Source: an uncultured Oscillospiraceae bacterium (GTDB taxonomy: Bacteria; Bacillota; Clostridia; Oscillospirales; Oscillospiraceae). Taken from it: a stretch of 64,000 nucleotides of DNA. This document shows, in pieces, positions 50,901-58,775 of the stretch. The position numbers and the translations under genes are program-made. Position 1 is the stretch's first letter. Every line of letters begins with the position of its first letter. The stretch is from assembly GCA_947631395.1 (NCBI GenBank), contig CANRLF010000002.1:131179-195178 (forward strand). Direction: 5' to 3'. Under the pieces are notes generated by a model, which saw nothing but the letters and a program-made list of their open reading frames with translations, did no database searches and was not told the origin of the DNA.

Positions 50901-51344
50901 GATGATGGCCTGGACGATGGCGTTCATGTACCATGTGACGTAGGAACTCCAGTTTGCTTCCAAACCCATGGATTTGGCCTTGTCCGTGTATATCTTCAGA
51001 GAGTTACTGTAAAAGAAACCGGCGAAGACCTTCACGGTAGGATCAGTGACCGGGGTCGGCTTGCCCCAAGTCTGGCCTACAAGTGTCTTGCTCATCTTGG
51101 AGCCGTGGTCGGCGCAGAAGCCCGTGATCGTCCGGCCATCGGCGCTGAAATACATCTCATGCATCATGCAAGAGCCCAGCTTTGCGGAGTGATAGTTCTC
51201 GGATTTTCCGAAGCTCTCAAGCTCTATGGTATCGTCCGCCGCCGAGACATTGCTGACCGGTATGAGGCCAACAACGCAAAGGACCGCCAGCAAAAGAGCG
51301 GCGGCCCGTTTGAGGAAACGCTTATTGACTTTTTTCAATTCCAT
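44901..51344 (-). CDS. Giant surface adhesin: thioester domain plus 18 Cna-B repeats, LPKTG end
   Basis: A 2147-residue protein. The signal peptide covers about residues 8-35. A thioester domain follows, with the Cys in ITGFCADHG (Cys77) and the Gln in AIVQAIIW (Gln145), which form an internal thioester for covalent host or partner binding. From about 240 come 18 Cna-B/SpaA-type domains by my count, each with a K near the start and an E in a V-x-E strand for isopeptide bonds. A DUF11-like end domain and LPKTG close the protein. It ends one residue after LPKTG, without the usual membrane helix and basic tail. A sortase gene lies two genes upstream. AAAGGAG precedes the ATG at 51344. Confidence 0.9.
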   Translation of the reverse strand: MELKKVNKRFLKRAAALLLAVLCVVGLIPVSNVSAADDTIELESFGKSENYHSAKLGSCMMHEMYFSADGRTITGFCADHGSKMSKTLVGQTWGKPTPVTDPTVKVFAGFFYSNSLKIYTDKAKSMGLEANWSSYVTWYMNAIVQAIIWRYSEGTLNNPVEDCAEEMMYVFNILDNKDYTSIDDEYGGVSFRNWIQTILTQGTEVWGDWDLYKYSFTGKGNDQYPADSIQSVIVGVPHEATENSYTLKIRKTDAADPQQGLAGAHFSVQSQSGDVNRDVCTGADGTAVLTNMEPGTYTVTEVDAPAGYTIDDPGPQYAVLPDGENNTVTVTFTDSEDPDDPPPEPASGSIRKVDADSPTTGLAGSVIKVEGVDNNFVGTYTTDEDGYLSEFPWDNLENGSYVATEVTPPEGYTLSPDPNKVRQTFEWDGVHDVALVFENDAKVKVQLKKQDESGRPIAGVVFNIFCDGQLIGSEATDAQGTITVAAVTEGLYSFVEVAPAEGYNKLTWPVIAHVDQATIQGGGTVTVTAVNHKLPGLRVEKVDRTTGTGLAGVTFRIWRDTELVGDFYTDANGQIYLDNLQPGTYQVQEVNSDDDHILDTSPQQVELKEGGGVARLVFFNDRKPGIHLVKVDSADLTKTIPNAKFSIKSVDGDFGPQEFTTGDDGTIDLSKLSPGAYVITELECPGYVIDNAQRIVQLDGNEKAEFVFTNSKLPSLKLVKTSSDGSPLEGVAFRLAKVQDGTHYLDRTTGPDGTITWEGLEPGVYSLVETATDSEHILDTREHHIELFPGKTSTIVLENQRRSNLTVHKIDADTGDVVPGTVFLVRGADGHSVQEVTTGPDGTATVENLLPGIYEIVEKSVPAPYLLDAESQLVTLYPNRDRDVYFENHKRPSIEIIKENSITHERLSNVRFQVWYASNDTETGEYNDLGVFTTDENGRIVLDGPANGLRDGWFRVKELEPPHGFAFKGSDTQEAFIPAGKGHTFLFQNVPLSALVAYKYDSISKAAIEGCLFELRYLGGDVSGTGGTVIGRYKTGANGSFTVTGLKAGYYICEEVESDGDHVIDSAPQSFYISGKDQDVVTLYFNNSPKGSVLVRKVSASDGSPLSDVEFLVTTSKGTVVGNANGKYVTDSSGCFLVEGIDPGTSLVIKETRAKPGYLLDDTAQTTEVKAGVTVTLEFRDQPEGGLIVHKLSSTDRKTPLEGVQFKITYADGSFVDNKGGQLSSNGLYFTDENGQIVLDGVTGTLIVTEVQTIPGYTIDPARQSQTVVINPDGTQELWFYNAPTTALVLEKYIEGTTTPLKNVTFLLTDSSGAAVGNSNGEYITDENGRVVINGLVPGTTVTARETKVPDGFVLDATPKSILIKSGEPNVLRFYNKAKGTLVLLKKDSVTKLPVYGAKFQLTYADGSFVDYDNGHMSSKGLYTTDEYGEIRIYGVVGTVVAKELEAAPGYVIDPKTQTQTVVVGPDDTQTLVAYNEPLCSLTITKLDSQTHKPVPNTEFTVTDGNGNLIGRYVTGEDGTVTVTGLVPGTTVVVRESKVPRGYVLDTTPKTIIVRNGSNSVSTGDGSGGSTGTGNDLFFENDRTVSLVLEKYIEGTTTPIKGVTFLVTDSSGAVVGNSNGEYITDENGRVVINDLVPGTTVTARETKVPDGFVLDTTPKSILIKSGEPNVLRFYNKATGTLVVLKLDKKDKSPLAGVEFEITYSDGSYVDADYGHLSSKGLYKTDTNGEIRIPGVVGTVIITETKPLDGYTVDEGTRTQTVKVNPGDTQTVVVYNTKGSSALIHKVDSVTGKGIYGVTFLLSDANGNPVGTYQSDNNGYVYIDKELTDGRYTIREIECAEGYILDTQPKTIYIEYGGCKTVEWKNTPITGQIQIYKYAAEANPVTGTPAGAPLKGAVYEITEEYSGKVVEYITSDARGVAASNPLPLGRYKIVEVTAPAYWQIDPQIFDVTLRYSGQIIKLSAYDKPSNLGVTLTKTGNAQVLTGNQMWYTFTVANTSNVDLESFYWHERVPTDAVHAATLVTGTYSFRLNYRILYKTNFTADYQVLASNLLTTNNYSFNLNALPKQTGEVVTDIYFDFGKVPSGFQSSSSPKLSVVVLGTLADGYKIVNRADAGGKYQGTWQNATASWVTIVRKLTSNPTLPKTGF
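46315..46587 (+). repeat. 273-bp direct repeat in the adhesin gene, copy A
   Basis: Nearly identical to 47212-47484 and 897 bp away. It encodes one Cna-B unit (EKYIEGTTTP to RFYNKA). The repeat could drive in-frame loss or gain of about 299 residues. Confidence 0.85.
47212..47484 (+). repeat. 273-bp direct repeat in the adhesin gene, copy B
   Basis: Partner of 46315-46587. Both lie in the same frame of the minus-strand gene. Confidence 0.85.
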
Positions 51345-51374
51345 GATCTCCTTTCCAAAATTGCCAAAGAGATA

Positions 51375-51396
51375 AGCCCTCCGTTGCCGGAGGGCT
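51375..51396 (-). terminator. Hairpin between the CAP-protein and adhesin genes
   Basis: AGCCCTCCG and CGGAGGGCT form a stem with a short loop. On the minus strand it is followed by TATCTCTTT, a weak T-tract, so it may only partly terminate. Confidence 0.6.
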
Positions 51397-51414
51397 CTCA
51401 TTACATATATTCAG

Positions 51415-52113
51415 TTACTCACCGTAGGGGTTATACGCGCTCGTATCTCCGACCAGCATGTAGCAGTATACTCTGCCGTTCTCTATGACTACGCCCACAC
51501 CGATGTCTTCACATGACGGGTCGATCATCGTCGCGTAGTGGCCCTTGGAGTTCACCCAATTGCTGATCGCGTGTGTGGAGATATACGCAGCGTCTGTACC
51601 GTTGAACACGGTGAGGTTCGCGCTAAATCCGTGGGGATAACCGTAGGAGAGCGCGGTCAGGCACTCATACTTAGCGTCGTGCTTTGTAAAGCCCTTCCCG
51701 GCACAGTCCTGAGCGGCATCCATGAGGGCATCGTTGACGGCGAGGACCGGAGCGCCCACCTTTTTCCGCTCCTCATTGGCAAGCCGGACAATTTCAAGCC
51801 GAATGGCCATGTTCTCGTCCAGCTCGTCCACCTCCGGCGCAACGCCGGTGTAGGGCTTATCCGACTCGATCTGTACCGTCCGATCCTCATCAACCCAATA
51901 GACATTGAAGCCGACGGCCCGCCCCACGTCCCGTAGCATGACGTAATTGTTCCCGCCGATGAGATATGCCGGGAGCTCAACCTCTGCTCCGTCCACGAAG
52001 AAATGATTTGTGCTGGCTTCGGCAGTAAGGGCGGCGACGGCATTTGGCAGGCCGATAACGGTGCCAAGCAGAATACCGACAGCAATCAGAGAAACTTCCT
52101 TTATTCTTCTCAT
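51415..52113 (-). CDS. Secreted CAP-domain protein with copper-amine-oxidase-N-like stalk
   Basis: A 232-residue protein. A signal peptide (VSLIAVGILLGTVIGLPNAVA) is followed by a repeat typical of the copper amine oxidase N-terminal family (FFVDGAEVELPAYLIGG, then YVMLRDVGRAVGF). A CAP/SCP domain then runs from IVRLANEERKKVGAP to the end, with the histidine regions KHDAKYE and NSKGHYATMIDP. Secreted, cell-wall associated. CAP proteins near conjugation genes are common but their task is unclear. The ATG at 52113 is behind GAGGAGGGGTAATA. Confidence 0.85.
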   Translation of the reverse strand: MRRIKEVSLIAVGILLGTVIGLPNAVAALTAEASTNHFFVDGAEVELPAYLIGGNNYVMLRDVGRAVGFNVYWVDEDRTVQIESDKPYTGVAPEVDELDENMAIRLEIVRLANEERKKVGAPVLAVNDALMDAAQDCAGKGFTKHDAKYECLTALSYGYPHGFSANLTVFNGTDAAYISTHAISNWVNSKGHYATMIDPSCEDIGVGVVIENGRVYCYMLVGDTSAYNPYGE

Positions 52114-52187
52114 TATTACCCCTCCTCGTATTTGTTTGATGCTATTATTTATTATACGGGGAACAGGAGGGTTTTTCAACAGCGGAA

Positions 52188-52982
52188 TCAGGTCGTTTCG
52201 ACGCCCTGGACGCAAACGCGGGATTCGGGATGATCGGCAAGACAGGTCGTGATGGTAATGCGGTTGTCCGTTGTAGCCTGAAGGTAAGACCAATCATCGT
52301 TGGAGATCACACCGACAAAGACGACTTTATAAGTACGGGTGCCGTAGATCGTGGTATATGAAATGAGATCTCCGGCCTCCAGATCCTTAACAGACCCGAT
52401 AACGAATTTAGCGCCGCGGTTATGGCCGCAGACGCCAACATTGCCGTCCCAGCCGGAGGTGGAGCTGTAGTGACCTAAGCCCTTTGCCATGCTGGCTGTC
52501 GTCTCGCCTTCCCAGACCTTCATTGTGATCTTCAAGGATGGGATGCTGACCGTACCGATGCTTCCGTCGCTATACTCCATACCGGATACGGAGGTATAGC
52601 GGGGCTGCCTTGGTTCAGAGCTGTAATCGGTGCCGGAGATCTGGTCGTTTGGCAGATAGGGCTCGTCGGATGGTTCCGCTGTGATCCCATAGCTTCCGCC
52701 GCCGCCTGACACCAACGACTGCAAGCCGGGCAAAAGAGCCCGTTCCATCATTCCGGCCTGCGTAGAGCTGAAGCTTCCGTACTTGAGCTCCGGAATCATA
52801 TAATCTATCACATTTGGGCCGCCGTAGTTATACTCCGCGCCGTAGATGTCCTCGTAGACGGTCGGCTCATAATAATCCGTCTCATCCGAGGATACAAATT
52901 CGTAATCAGCCGCATAGCAGCTGGCCGCCAATGCCGATACCATGACCGCGATAATCAGAAAGGTAAAAAATGTTTTACGCAT
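52188..52982 (-). CDS. Class D-like sortase
   Basis: A 264-residue sortase. An N-terminal signal/anchor helix (FFTFLIIAVMVSALAAS) is followed by a long variable linker. The catalytic core has His187 in VCGHNRG, Cys247 in TTCLAD and Arg255 in ESRVCV. Sortases cleave LPxTG between T and G and join the protein to the cell wall. Its presence in the same operon as an LPKTG protein suggests it attaches that adhesin. A good Shine-Dalgarno (AAGGAGGAC) precedes ATG. Confidence 0.92.
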   Translation of the reverse strand: MRKTFFTFLIIAVMVSALAASCYAADYEFVSSDETDYYEPTVYEDIYGAEYNYGGPNVIDYMIPELKYGSFSSTQAGMMERALLPGLQSLVSGGGGSYGITAEPSDEPYLPNDQISGTDYSSEPRQPRYTSVSGMEYSDGSIGTVSIPSLKITMKVWEGETTASMAKGLGHYSSTSGWDGNVGVCGHNRGAKFVIGSVKDLEAGDLISYTTIYGTRTYKVVFVGVISNDDWSYLQATTDNRITITTCLADHPESRVCVQGVETT

Positions 52983-52991
52983 TTGTCCTCC

Positions 52992-54206
52992 TTATGTATT
53001 AGGCTGTAAGGCCTCTATATGGAAAGTGTGCCAGTCCTCGCTGACATCAGTGGGGACCTTATAGTAGTAAACTCCGGCCTTGCAAATGATTTTCAGATTT
53101 TTGCCTGCCAGAGCCCGGACAGCGGATTTCTTGAGCTCGATCGCAACGATGTCGGTGGGGTAGGGGTCGGTGTCCTTCAGACTGATTTTTCTCACCTTGG
53201 AGTCGACCCTGAACTTGTCAATGAGACGGTAATCGCCATCCTCATCATCGGGAATATACACATAGACATTTTTAATGTTTTTATAAAGGAGAAAACCGCC
53301 TAAGCCAAGAATGATCATCCCGGCCAACGTAAGGCCGATCATCAGTGGGTTGCCACTACCGGATGGTCCCGGCTCAGTTATCTGTCCCGGAGTTACGGCG
53401 GCGTCAGGCTCGGAAGGGGAAGCGACCGGGTCAGTTTGGGGTTTCGTATCCGCGTTCGGCTCCGTTTCCGGTTCAGTGGGAGTGATCTCCTCGCCGGCGT
53501 AAACCACGGTGTAGATAACGCTCTCGACACCTTCGGCTACGACCTTCCCCTTATATTCCGCGGTCGAGACATACCCGTTGGCGGACTTGTAGCTGTATGT
53601 TGTCGAGTAGGAAGCCACGGCCTTATAAGTGCAGGGCATAAGGGTATCGCCGACCAAATCTGTGCCGGTTATCTGCCAATCTACGTTTTTGAGGGAGAGA
53701 GTCCTTCCATCCTTGACGGTCGTGGAGGGGATATATGACATGTCGTTGCTGTCCAGATTGTCGATGGTTTTTGTCGCCGTGGCCGTGGCGGACTTGGTGG
53801 TGTACCCGGAGACCTCTGTTTTGATCGTCGTGTGGTCAAGCGCGAGCACACCTTTAAATTTGCCGTCGTCATACTCAACGGTAGGTTCGAGCGCCGCCAG
53901 TACGTCGCTGAGGTCCTTTGACTTCGTTTCGACCGTGACTGTTTGGGATATCTCTTTTTCTTCCCGGTAGGGCTTGTCCTCCTTGGTGGTATATGCCCAG
54001 GTGTAATGGAAGCCCTCATAGTCAAAAGGCTCGCCTTCCAGTATGTCAGGATCGGCGTCCGGCGGCAGGACATATGTTTTGACTATGCGCTGCTGGCCGT
54101 TCAGGCTTTCCACCACCAGGTCGTCGGGGACCGAGCCGGCCAGAGCGCCAGTTGCCAGGGCAAAGGCCAAAAGCGCCGATACCGCCGTGCATCTGAGAAT
54201 TTTCAT
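52992..54206 (-). CDS. Exported single-pass membrane protein of unknown function
   Basis: A 404-residue protein. It has a signal peptide (1-24) and an extracellular beta-rich region of about 230 residues with repeated short K-x-T strands. A threonine/proline/glutamate-rich stalk (EITPTEPETEP) leads to one membrane helix (LMIGLTLAGMIILGLGGFLLY, about 290-310). A cytosolic tail of about 90 residues follows. No family name. It lies between the S1-like protein and the sortase, so it is part of the transfer or surface module. Confidence 0.7.
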   Translation of the reverse strand: MKILRCTAVSALLAFALATGALAGSVPDDLVVESLNGQQRIVKTYVLPPDADPDILEGEPFDYEGFHYTWAYTTKEDKPYREEKEISQTVTVETKSKDLSDVLAALEPTVEYDDGKFKGVLALDHTTIKTEVSGYTTKSATATATKTIDNLDSNDMSYIPSTTVKDGRTLSLKNVDWQITGTDLVGDTLMPCTYKAVASYSTTYSYKSANGYVSTAEYKGKVVAEGVESVIYTVVYAGEEITPTEPETEPNADTKPQTDPVASPSEPDAAVTPGQITEPGPSGSGNPLMIGLTLAGMIILGLGGFLLYKNIKNVYVYIPDDEDGDYRLIDKFRVDSKVRKISLKDTDPYPTDIVAIELKKSAVRALAGKNLKIICKAGVYYYKVPTDVSEDWHTFHIEALQPNT

Positions 54207-54217
54207 AAGCGTCTCCT

Positions 54218-55543
54218 TTATAAATTCTGCTTGATGATACGGGTAATGAGGCCGACGGCTACACCCTGATCCTCATCAAGACGTGTTACGGAAAAACTGA
54301 CGTCGTCTCCCTTGCCCGGAGTACGGCGGTCATAGCAGGAGTGAGCGATGGCGTTGACGCCGTTGTTGAGCCGAATAAAAACAACGCCGCCGCGAACATC
54401 AGTCACCCGCCCGGCGTATCTGCCCTGCCTAACGCATTTTTTAAGGTCGTCGCTTGGAGCACTGGGCGATACGCTGCGTACATCAGCTGAGATGCTCAGT
54501 TCCTCCGGGGTATCTCCGGTGATTTTGTTGACGCGGACGAGTATACGCTGTCCCACATGGAAGTCATCGGCCGCGTTACCGACCCAGGCCCTCGACAGAG
54601 CGCGGGCTACGATGGGACACTCCACACCGAACACCTCAACACGGACGATCTTCTCGGCAACGGCGACCACACGGGCCTGTACAACGCGCCCTTCGTAAAT
54701 CATGGGTTCTCCGCGCTCGTTTTTATCGAAATAGAAGCTCTGGCGCTTGCGCAGCATGGCGTCACGCCGGCTGGCGACAACGCTGTGGGTCTTGTTCTCA
54801 TGGCCCTTCACAACAAAGTCTATCTCCGAACCAAGACGCGCGGTGAGGATACCGCGCATACGGCTCATAAGCTCCTGATATTCAGGACCGGTGGGCATTC
54901 TTCCCGTTATGAGCATCATCTCCTTGACGGGGATCGCCACCCGAAAGCCCTTGTAGTTGACCACCGCCACAGTAAGGCCGGATTCTGTGCGCTCAACGCC
55001 GTCAAGCGTTCCGGTGAGTATGCGCCGGGTCCAGTGCGCGTTTTGGATCTCATGCCATATGACGGCCTCCTGCTCTTCGGCGGTCTGTATTTCAGCCCCG
55101 GCCTCTATGGTCAATACGCGGTCACGGCGGGGCAGGGCGGACTCTGCCGGACGTGCCGAGCCGTGGGACGCTTCGGGTATATCGCTATCCACACCGGTGG
55201 TTGCCTCGACGCTCACTGTATCTTGACCTTCTGAAGTGTGGTCAGGTGACGGTAAATCGGGGGCAGAATCGAGCGTCAGCGGCTCCTCATCGCTGTGCTC
55301 CGCTCCACCGGCTTCCCCCAGCTCCTGTAGTAACGCTCCATATTCGGGGTCGTCGCTTTCCATGTCGCCTCCGTCAGACGGTGGGACGGCAACGGTTGAC
55401 GAGTCGGCCGTCTCAGCGTTGACGGGATTATCGCCGGGGTTGGAGTCCTCGACTGGAGCCGCTTCAACCTCGGCCTCGGGGTTGCCGGGGCCGGTGCTCT
55501 CCGCGGTTTGTTCTTCGGATACTTCGGTTTTCTTTCTGGGCAT
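54218..55543 (-). CDS. Protein with S1-like RNA-binding domains and acidic N-terminus
   Basis: A 441-residue protein. The first 150 residues are acidic, serine/proline-rich and probably disordered. After that come two or three OB-like units. The clearest is GRVTDVRGGVVFIRLNNGVNAIAHSC near residue 385, an S1 motif in which a basic residue contacts RNA; an earlier GRVVQARVVAVAEKIVRVEVFG looks like a second one. It may bind RNA or single-stranded DNA in the transfer region. AAAAGGAGG precedes the ATG, 6 nt after the virD4-like gene. Confidence 0.7.
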   Translation of the reverse strand: MPRKKTEVSEEQTAESTGPGNPEAEVEAAPVEDSNPGDNPVNAETADSSTVAVPPSDGGDMESDDPEYGALLQELGEAGGAEHSDEEPLTLDSAPDLPSPDHTSEGQDTVSVEATTGVDSDIPEASHGSARPAESALPRRDRVLTIEAGAEIQTAEEQEAVIWHEIQNAHWTRRILTGTLDGVERTESGLTVAVVNYKGFRVAIPVKEMMLITGRMPTGPEYQELMSRMRGILTARLGSEIDFVVKGHENKTHSVVASRRDAMLRKRQSFYFDKNERGEPMIYEGRVVQARVVAVAEKIVRVEVFGVECPIVARALSRAWVGNAADDFHVGQRILVRVNKITGDTPEELSISADVRSVSPSAPSDDLKKCVRQGRYAGRVTDVRGGVVFIRLNNGVNAIAHSCYDRRTPGKGDDVSFSVTRLDEDQGVAVGLITRIIKQNL

Positions 55544-55549
55544 GATAAA

Positions 55550-57484
55550 TTATTCCTCCTTTTCCGGTTTTGACAATATTGATTCCTTGGTGGCGCTGAC
55601 GATTTGTTGTGAGTTCCCTTGAGCTGACTTCGCGGCAGGGCGCTTTGCAGGAGGGCGCATTGCCCCTTTGACAGCTTTCCCGGAAATACGAGCCGGGGGA
55701 GGCGGCGCGTCGTTCTCTACCGGCTTACCGTCTTCACGTATCCGGGCCTGCCACGCGGGGATGTGGGAGGCGGCCTTGGCGGGCCGCAGTTTTTTCGCCT
55801 CCGGGTGCTTGGAATAGTCGTACTTGTCAACCTCCAATACCTTCTTGCCCCTCAGTATCACCAGGGCCTTGTCGATGTCCATGCGCAGGACCTCATCCAT
55901 AGTCATAAGCTTGCGCTTTCCAACGCCGCTGGTCTCCCGGTATTCCGGCGTATAGTTGGATATTCTCCAGGTGCCAAGCTGCTTTGCGCGGCTTGTGACG
56001 GAGATGCTGGCCTCGCCCGTGCGGTCCGAGATGAATTGCGCCGTCAAAGCGTCAGTACACCCAAGAAAAAGGGTTATATCGCAGTTGCCAAGTATCTCCT
56101 GCCACTGATTGTTCGGGTAGCGGTTTTGCAGACCCGCCAGATTCTGAAATACGCAGGACATACTGATATTCCTTGAACGGATAACGCTGATTTTTCGGCT
56201 TAAATCCGGTATAACTCCACAGGCGCACAACTCCTCGCCTAATACGTGGACGGGTACAGGCAACGCTCCGCCGGGACATTTTTCATCGGCGTACCGCACG
56301 AGCTTGATAAATATAAACGAAAGAAACAGCGAGGACAGGAAATCAAAGGTGCTGTCCTGATCGCTGGTTATGCAGTAATAGGCGCAGGGCTGTTTGCCGG
56401 GAAGCTCCAGGTCAATATCGTCAAAGGCCGTTATGTTCCTGATGCCCTGATTTTGAAAGACCTGAAGGCGGGAGCCGAGGCCGATGATCACACCGCCCCT
56501 GACGCTTTCCCCGGACTGCTTAAAAATGCTGTAAGGCGATTTGGCGGGGTGGCCAATGGGGAGCACATCAAAAAGGGCGTCAAGCTCCTTCTCCTCGCTG
56601 GTGGCGAGAAGCTGATATACCTCCCCGATATTCCTGCGTTCCTTAGGAAAGTTCCGCTCCACATAGAGCACGAGGGCCTTGAGCAGGTTCATCTCCGCGC
56701 TGTCCCAGAAGTGGTCGCCACGCTCACTGCCAGTGTTCCTTATGATGACGTCACAGAAAAGCTGGGCCAGAAGCTCCTGACCGTTTATCTCCGACAGACA
56801 GTTCCATGAGTCCGACGCCGCCGGTGTGACTAAATTGAACACCTTCACCGTGTAGCCCTGCTCCCGCAGGTAGGCGCTGGTCTTTTCATAAAGCTCGCTC
56901 TTGGGATCGCATATCACCAGCGAGGACTTGCGGGCGGCGCTTTGCAGGATCATATTGACGCAGAAGGCCCGTGTCTTTTTGGAGCCGCTGGCGCCGTAGA
57001 CTGCCAGATTGCCGTTGAAGCGGGTATTCAGCGGTACACAGACCACCTCGCCGTCCAACTCGCCAAGGATGGTACCCGAATGGCGCCGTATGTTGGGTAC
57101 GAGGTCCAAAACCTCCTGAGCCTCCTTCTTGCTCATAAACCCCGCCGTTCCGTAGGTGCCCTTGCTGGAGTAGATCAGGTTGCGGTCCCGGTCGTATTCG
57201 CCGGTGTCGCTGTATCCCATGCGCATGACCATGAGGACAAGTATCGCCAACGCCGCGACGCATAGCATAACGCCGTAAAGGCCGTAGGGAAAACGGAACG
57301 CCGCGGCAAGGCAGGCCAAAAAGCCGGCGTCGGGCGATTGCGGGGAGGTACCGAAGGCCGCCCCGGAGGATTGCCACTCCTTATAATTACTGATGAACTG
57401 GGAAAGGAAACCGCCTCCGTAAAGGAGCGCGGTAATCGCGGCGGGAATGGCTATACACAGCTTGACTATCTTTTGTCGGGAGAT
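55550..57484 (-). CDS. VirD4/TraG-type conjugative coupling ATPase
   Basis: A VirD4-like coupling protein that feeds DNA to the secretion channel. In the frame open from about 57498, two membrane helices appear: KLCIAIPAAITALLYGGGF, then GLYGVMLCVAALAILVL. Walker A is GASGSKKT (about 160), with K where most family members have G. Walker B region is HVLGEELCA, with GEE instead of DEF. GNCDITLFLGC is the later conserved arginine-finger region. The first standard start codon is TTG 57319, which would lose helix 1. GAGAGGAG lies 9 nt before an ATC at 57484, overlapping the upstream gene by 19 nt. That start is not standard and is uncertain. Confidence 0.8.
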   Translation of the reverse strand: MSRQKIVKLCIAIPAAITALLYGGGFLSQFISNYKEWQSSGAAFGTSPQSPDAGFLACLAAAFRFPYGLYGVMLCVAALAILVLMVMRMGYSDTGEYDRDRNLIYSSKGTYGTAGFMSKKEAQEVLDLVPNIRRHSGTILGELDGEVVCVPLNTRFNGNLAVYGASGSKKTRAFCVNMILQSAARKSSLVICDPKSELYEKTSAYLREQGYTVKVFNLVTPAASDSWNCLSEINGQELLAQLFCDVIIRNTGSERGDHFWDSAEMNLLKALVLYVERNFPKERRNIGEVYQLLATSEEKELDALFDVLPIGHPAKSPYSIFKQSGESVRGGVIIGLGSRLQVFQNQGIRNITAFDDIDLELPGKQPCAYYCITSDQDSTFDFLSSLFLSFIFIKLVRYADEKCPGGALPVPVHVLGEELCACGVIPDLSRKISVIRSRNISMSCVFQNLAGLQNRYPNNQWQEILGNCDITLFLGCTDALTAQFISDRTGEASISVTSRAKQLGTWRISNYTPEYRETSGVGKRKLMTMDEVLRMDIDKALVILRGKKVLEVDKYDYSKHPEAKKLRPAKAASHIPAWQARIREDGKPVENDAPPPPARISGKAVKGAMRPPAKRPAAKSAQGNSQQIVSATKESILSKPEKEE

Positions 57485-58608
57485 AAAAACACGCTCCTCT
57501 CATACGCTTCAAAGTCGATACACGAAATGGATACGTTCTGGCCGCATACACGCCGCAGGGCTTTTTCCTGAAAATCAAAGCAGTAAAGCGTCCCGCTCCG
57601 TCCGCTGAGCTCCAGGGCCGTGTTAAATCCGTAAATACGGGGCATATCGCAGGTGTAGGCAAAGATGACCGGACGGCCGCCGTCCATTGCGTCGTTCTCT
57701 ATACCCCAATGGGGAAGGGGAGGCGACAGGCCGTGGCTGAGTATTCCGTCCAATACAGCCCTCCTTTCGGTGTCACATATAAGCTGTAGAACAACGTCGC
57801 CGTGACGGTCGAGGGGCAGAAAGTAAAAGTGTTCAAAGCTGCCGTCAAGCACGAAGCGGCTGCCGGCTTTCGCGCCCTCAGAACTCATTATCCCGGTCAT
57901 CTGCTCCATATCAGAGGCGAACACGACCGCGGATTGATTTGTCCGGGAGTATTGCGCGGAAAGCCGCCCTTGACATAGCTCCATTTCCAGAAGCGCCTTT
58001 AGCCGCATCTCGGCCTTGTACTCCCACCTCATAATGCCGGGTCCGGTGTTGTATACTGCAAGAATGTCATTAGGGGTGAGAAGTACGCCGGTAGAGCGGG
58101 AACCGCGGATCTTGACGGCCTGTTGACCAAGCCCCTTGACCTCTCTTGAGCTGAAGTAGGATGGCCTGTCGATCAACATCTGTCCGGCAGGCAGGTCAGG
58201 AGAGAAGATGGGTTCTTTTTCCCATGGCAGTACGGAGATGCCGGCGTTATACACCGACACAAGCACCTCGGCCATACGCCAAAGCCGCAGACGGCGGGTC
58301 AACTCGGATTTAAGCCTGTTTGTTTCCGCGTCTCCCGTAATGTAGGGAGAAAACTCGCAGGGCCAGTTGTCAATCAGCAGATGTTTTGCCTTGGCTGTCA
58401 GACGAAGGCAACGAAGACCGTCACGGTAGAAGGTACGCAAAAGACCGTCCCTCTTTAACAGCTTTATCGCGTACTCCTTGTACGATCCGGAGGCGGGAAG
58501 ACGGCTCACCTGAGAAACGGGAAACTCGCCGGACAGAGCGGTGAGCGCGAGAAGCAGGCCCGGAAAAGTATCAAACCCCGGAAGCTCATGGCGGCATGAA
58601 TCCGGCAC
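57466..58608 (-). CDS. Unknown transfer-region protein with winged-helix-like start
   Basis: A 380-residue protein. The first 80 residues (SQVSRLPASGSYKEYAIKLL, then KRDGLLRTFYRDGLRCLRLT) look like a winged helix, as in the replication-relaxation family that stands in the relaxase position of some elements. The rest has no motif I recognise and no HUH histidine triad. It starts with GTG behind GGAGTCTTACACT. It ends 19 nt inside the putative start of the coupling protein, so the two are translationally linked. A DNA-processing role is inference only. Confidence 0.6.
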   Translation of the reverse strand: MPDSCRHELPGFDTFPGLLLALTALSGEFPVSQVSRLPASGSYKEYAIKLLKRDGLLRTFYRDGLRCLRLTAKAKHLLIDNWPCEFSPYITGDAETNRLKSELTRRLRLWRMAEVLVSVYNAGISVLPWEKEPIFSPDLPAGQMLIDRPSYFSSREVKGLGQQAVKIRGSRSTGVLLTPNDILAVYNTGPGIMRWEYKAEMRLKALLEMELCQGRLSAQYSRTNQSAVVFASDMEQMTGIMSSEGAKAGSRFVLDGSFEHFYFLPLDRHGDVVLQLICDTERRAVLDGILSHGLSPPLPHWGIENDAMDGGRPVIFAYTCDMPRIYGFNTALELSGRSGTLYCFDFQEKALRRVCGQNVSISCIDFEAYERSVFLSPDKR

Positions 58609-58717
58609 AGTGTAAGACTCCTTTTCGTCGATATTTTACCGAGGGGTCTACAACCTCGGTGCTTTTTGCCCCCAGTGGGCCCGCAAAAATCGGCGGCAGA
58701 CCGGGACATTTGATATG

Positions 58718-58769
58718 AACAAACCGTATCCCGTTTGGCGGAGGGAAAAGAGGCCAAAATGGGATACGG
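58718..58769 (-). terminator. Terminator-like hairpin in the transfer operon
   Basis: CCGTATCCC (58724-58732) and GGGATACGG (58761-58769) with an inner TTTGGC/GCCAAA pair, followed on the minus strand by TTTGTTC. Another stem (ACCGAGG 58638-58644, CCTCGGT 58654-58660) follows, with a T-tract on the plus strand only. Both lie between co-oriented genes. Confidence 0.7.
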
Positions 58770-58775
58770 TATTTT

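Noticed and set aside
46000-51000. Many long plus-strand ORFs opposite the adhesin gene
   Set aside because: They are shadows of a repetitive GC-rich coding sequence. They lack ribosome sites, and the minus-strand frame has clear domains throughout.
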